NCBI RefSeq assembly: GCF_018614585.1
Contig: NZ_JAGGOI010000008.1
Location: 170,870 to 234,869 of the forward strand
Origin: Streptomyces sp. ISL-1
GTDB lineage: Bacteria; Actinomycetota; Actinomycetes; Streptomycetales; Streptomycetaceae
Direction of reading: 5' to 3'
Length of the DNA stretch: 64,000 nucleotides
Made by a program: the position numbers and the translations under genes. The notes beneath the pieces were generated by a model. The model worked only from the letters and a program-made list of their open reading frames with translations. It was not told where the DNA came from and did no database searches. Every line of letters begins with the position of its first letter. The stretch's first letter is position 1. This document shows positions 63,898 through 64,000 of the stretch, piece after piece.

Positions 63898-64000
63898 CCT
63901 ATCGGGCTCTAGCGAACAAGCACACTCTTCAATTAAGTAGTGAAACTAGTTCAACCGGTGCGACTGTTCGCAACCCGGGAACTAACACAGTGGACGCGAG
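63898..64000 (-). other. 23S-5S rRNA spacer (partial)
   Basis: Lower-GC sequence upstream of the 5S on the minus strand. The end of the 23S gene is not reached, or only its last bases at the window edge. Confidence 0.7.

Overview
This window is a piece of a high-GC actinomycete chromosome, almost certainly a Streptomyces. The signs are strong third-position GC bias, many GTG and some TTG starts, GTGA/ATGA-type overlaps between genes, an SGPB-like streptogrisin, a SepF-like protein, Rpf/LysM secreted proteins, and a 5S rRNA gene with a typical actinomycete sequence. It is mostly conserved core chromosome (der-cmk-tyrA-aroH, parA-scpA-scpB-rluB, ald, pyrG, recN-nadK-tlyA). An accessory block sits at the left end. 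All calls come from reading the sequence; no database search was run.

Left block (1-6.3 kb): an FxSxx-COOH peptide-modification cluster. It has a 54-residue precursor ending in FNSAL (fxsA), a radical SAM/SPASM maturase with a long extension (fxsB), an AAC(3)-like acetyltransferase overlapping fxsB, and a TIR-like fxsC that runs off the left edge. Beside it are a divergent SLATT-type (DUF4231) membrane protein and a convergent SLOG-fold protein, domains known from bacterial conflict and nucleotide-signalling systems. This is the most interesting part of the window.

6.4-21.8 kb: an SGPB-like secreted protease, a frameshifted DUF1684 pseudogene, a DUF5685 protein with a cysteine-packed tail, a SepF-like protein, a glutaryl-CoA-dehydrogenase-like enzyme with a TetR-type operator, a DHA2 exporter, a PAP2 phosphatase, a small I78 inhibitor, a WYL regulator with its own operator, a glycosyltransferase pair and two Rpf/LysM proteins. 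21.8-26.4 kb: der, plsC, cmk, tyrA and aroH, mostly translationally coupled. 26.5-32.5 kb: small enzymes, then a five-gene operon pnuC-nadR-nrtR-draG-nucleotidyltransferase for nicotinamide riboside salvage and ADP-ribose metabolism, preceded by a perfect inverted repeat over the promoter.

32.5-38 kb: parA-like ATPase, a possible ribbon-helix-helix partner, scpA, scpB and rluB form one operon for chromosome organisation and rRNA modification. 38-49.4 kb: ald, a STAND/TPR protein, a Nudix hydrolase, pyrG, a GH15 enzyme, a flavoprotein and a PucR regulator. 49.4-56 kb: GT4, a polytopic PNPT-like protein, recN, nadK, tlyA and an SCP2 protein. 56-59 kb: an iron-box-controlled siderophore ABC transporter without its own binding protein. 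59-64 kb: HAD-IIA phosphatase, DUF1015 protein, a very repetitive RGG/RDD-rich TPR protein, then a strong terminator and the 5S rRNA at the 3' end of an rRNA operon that enters from the right on the minus strand.
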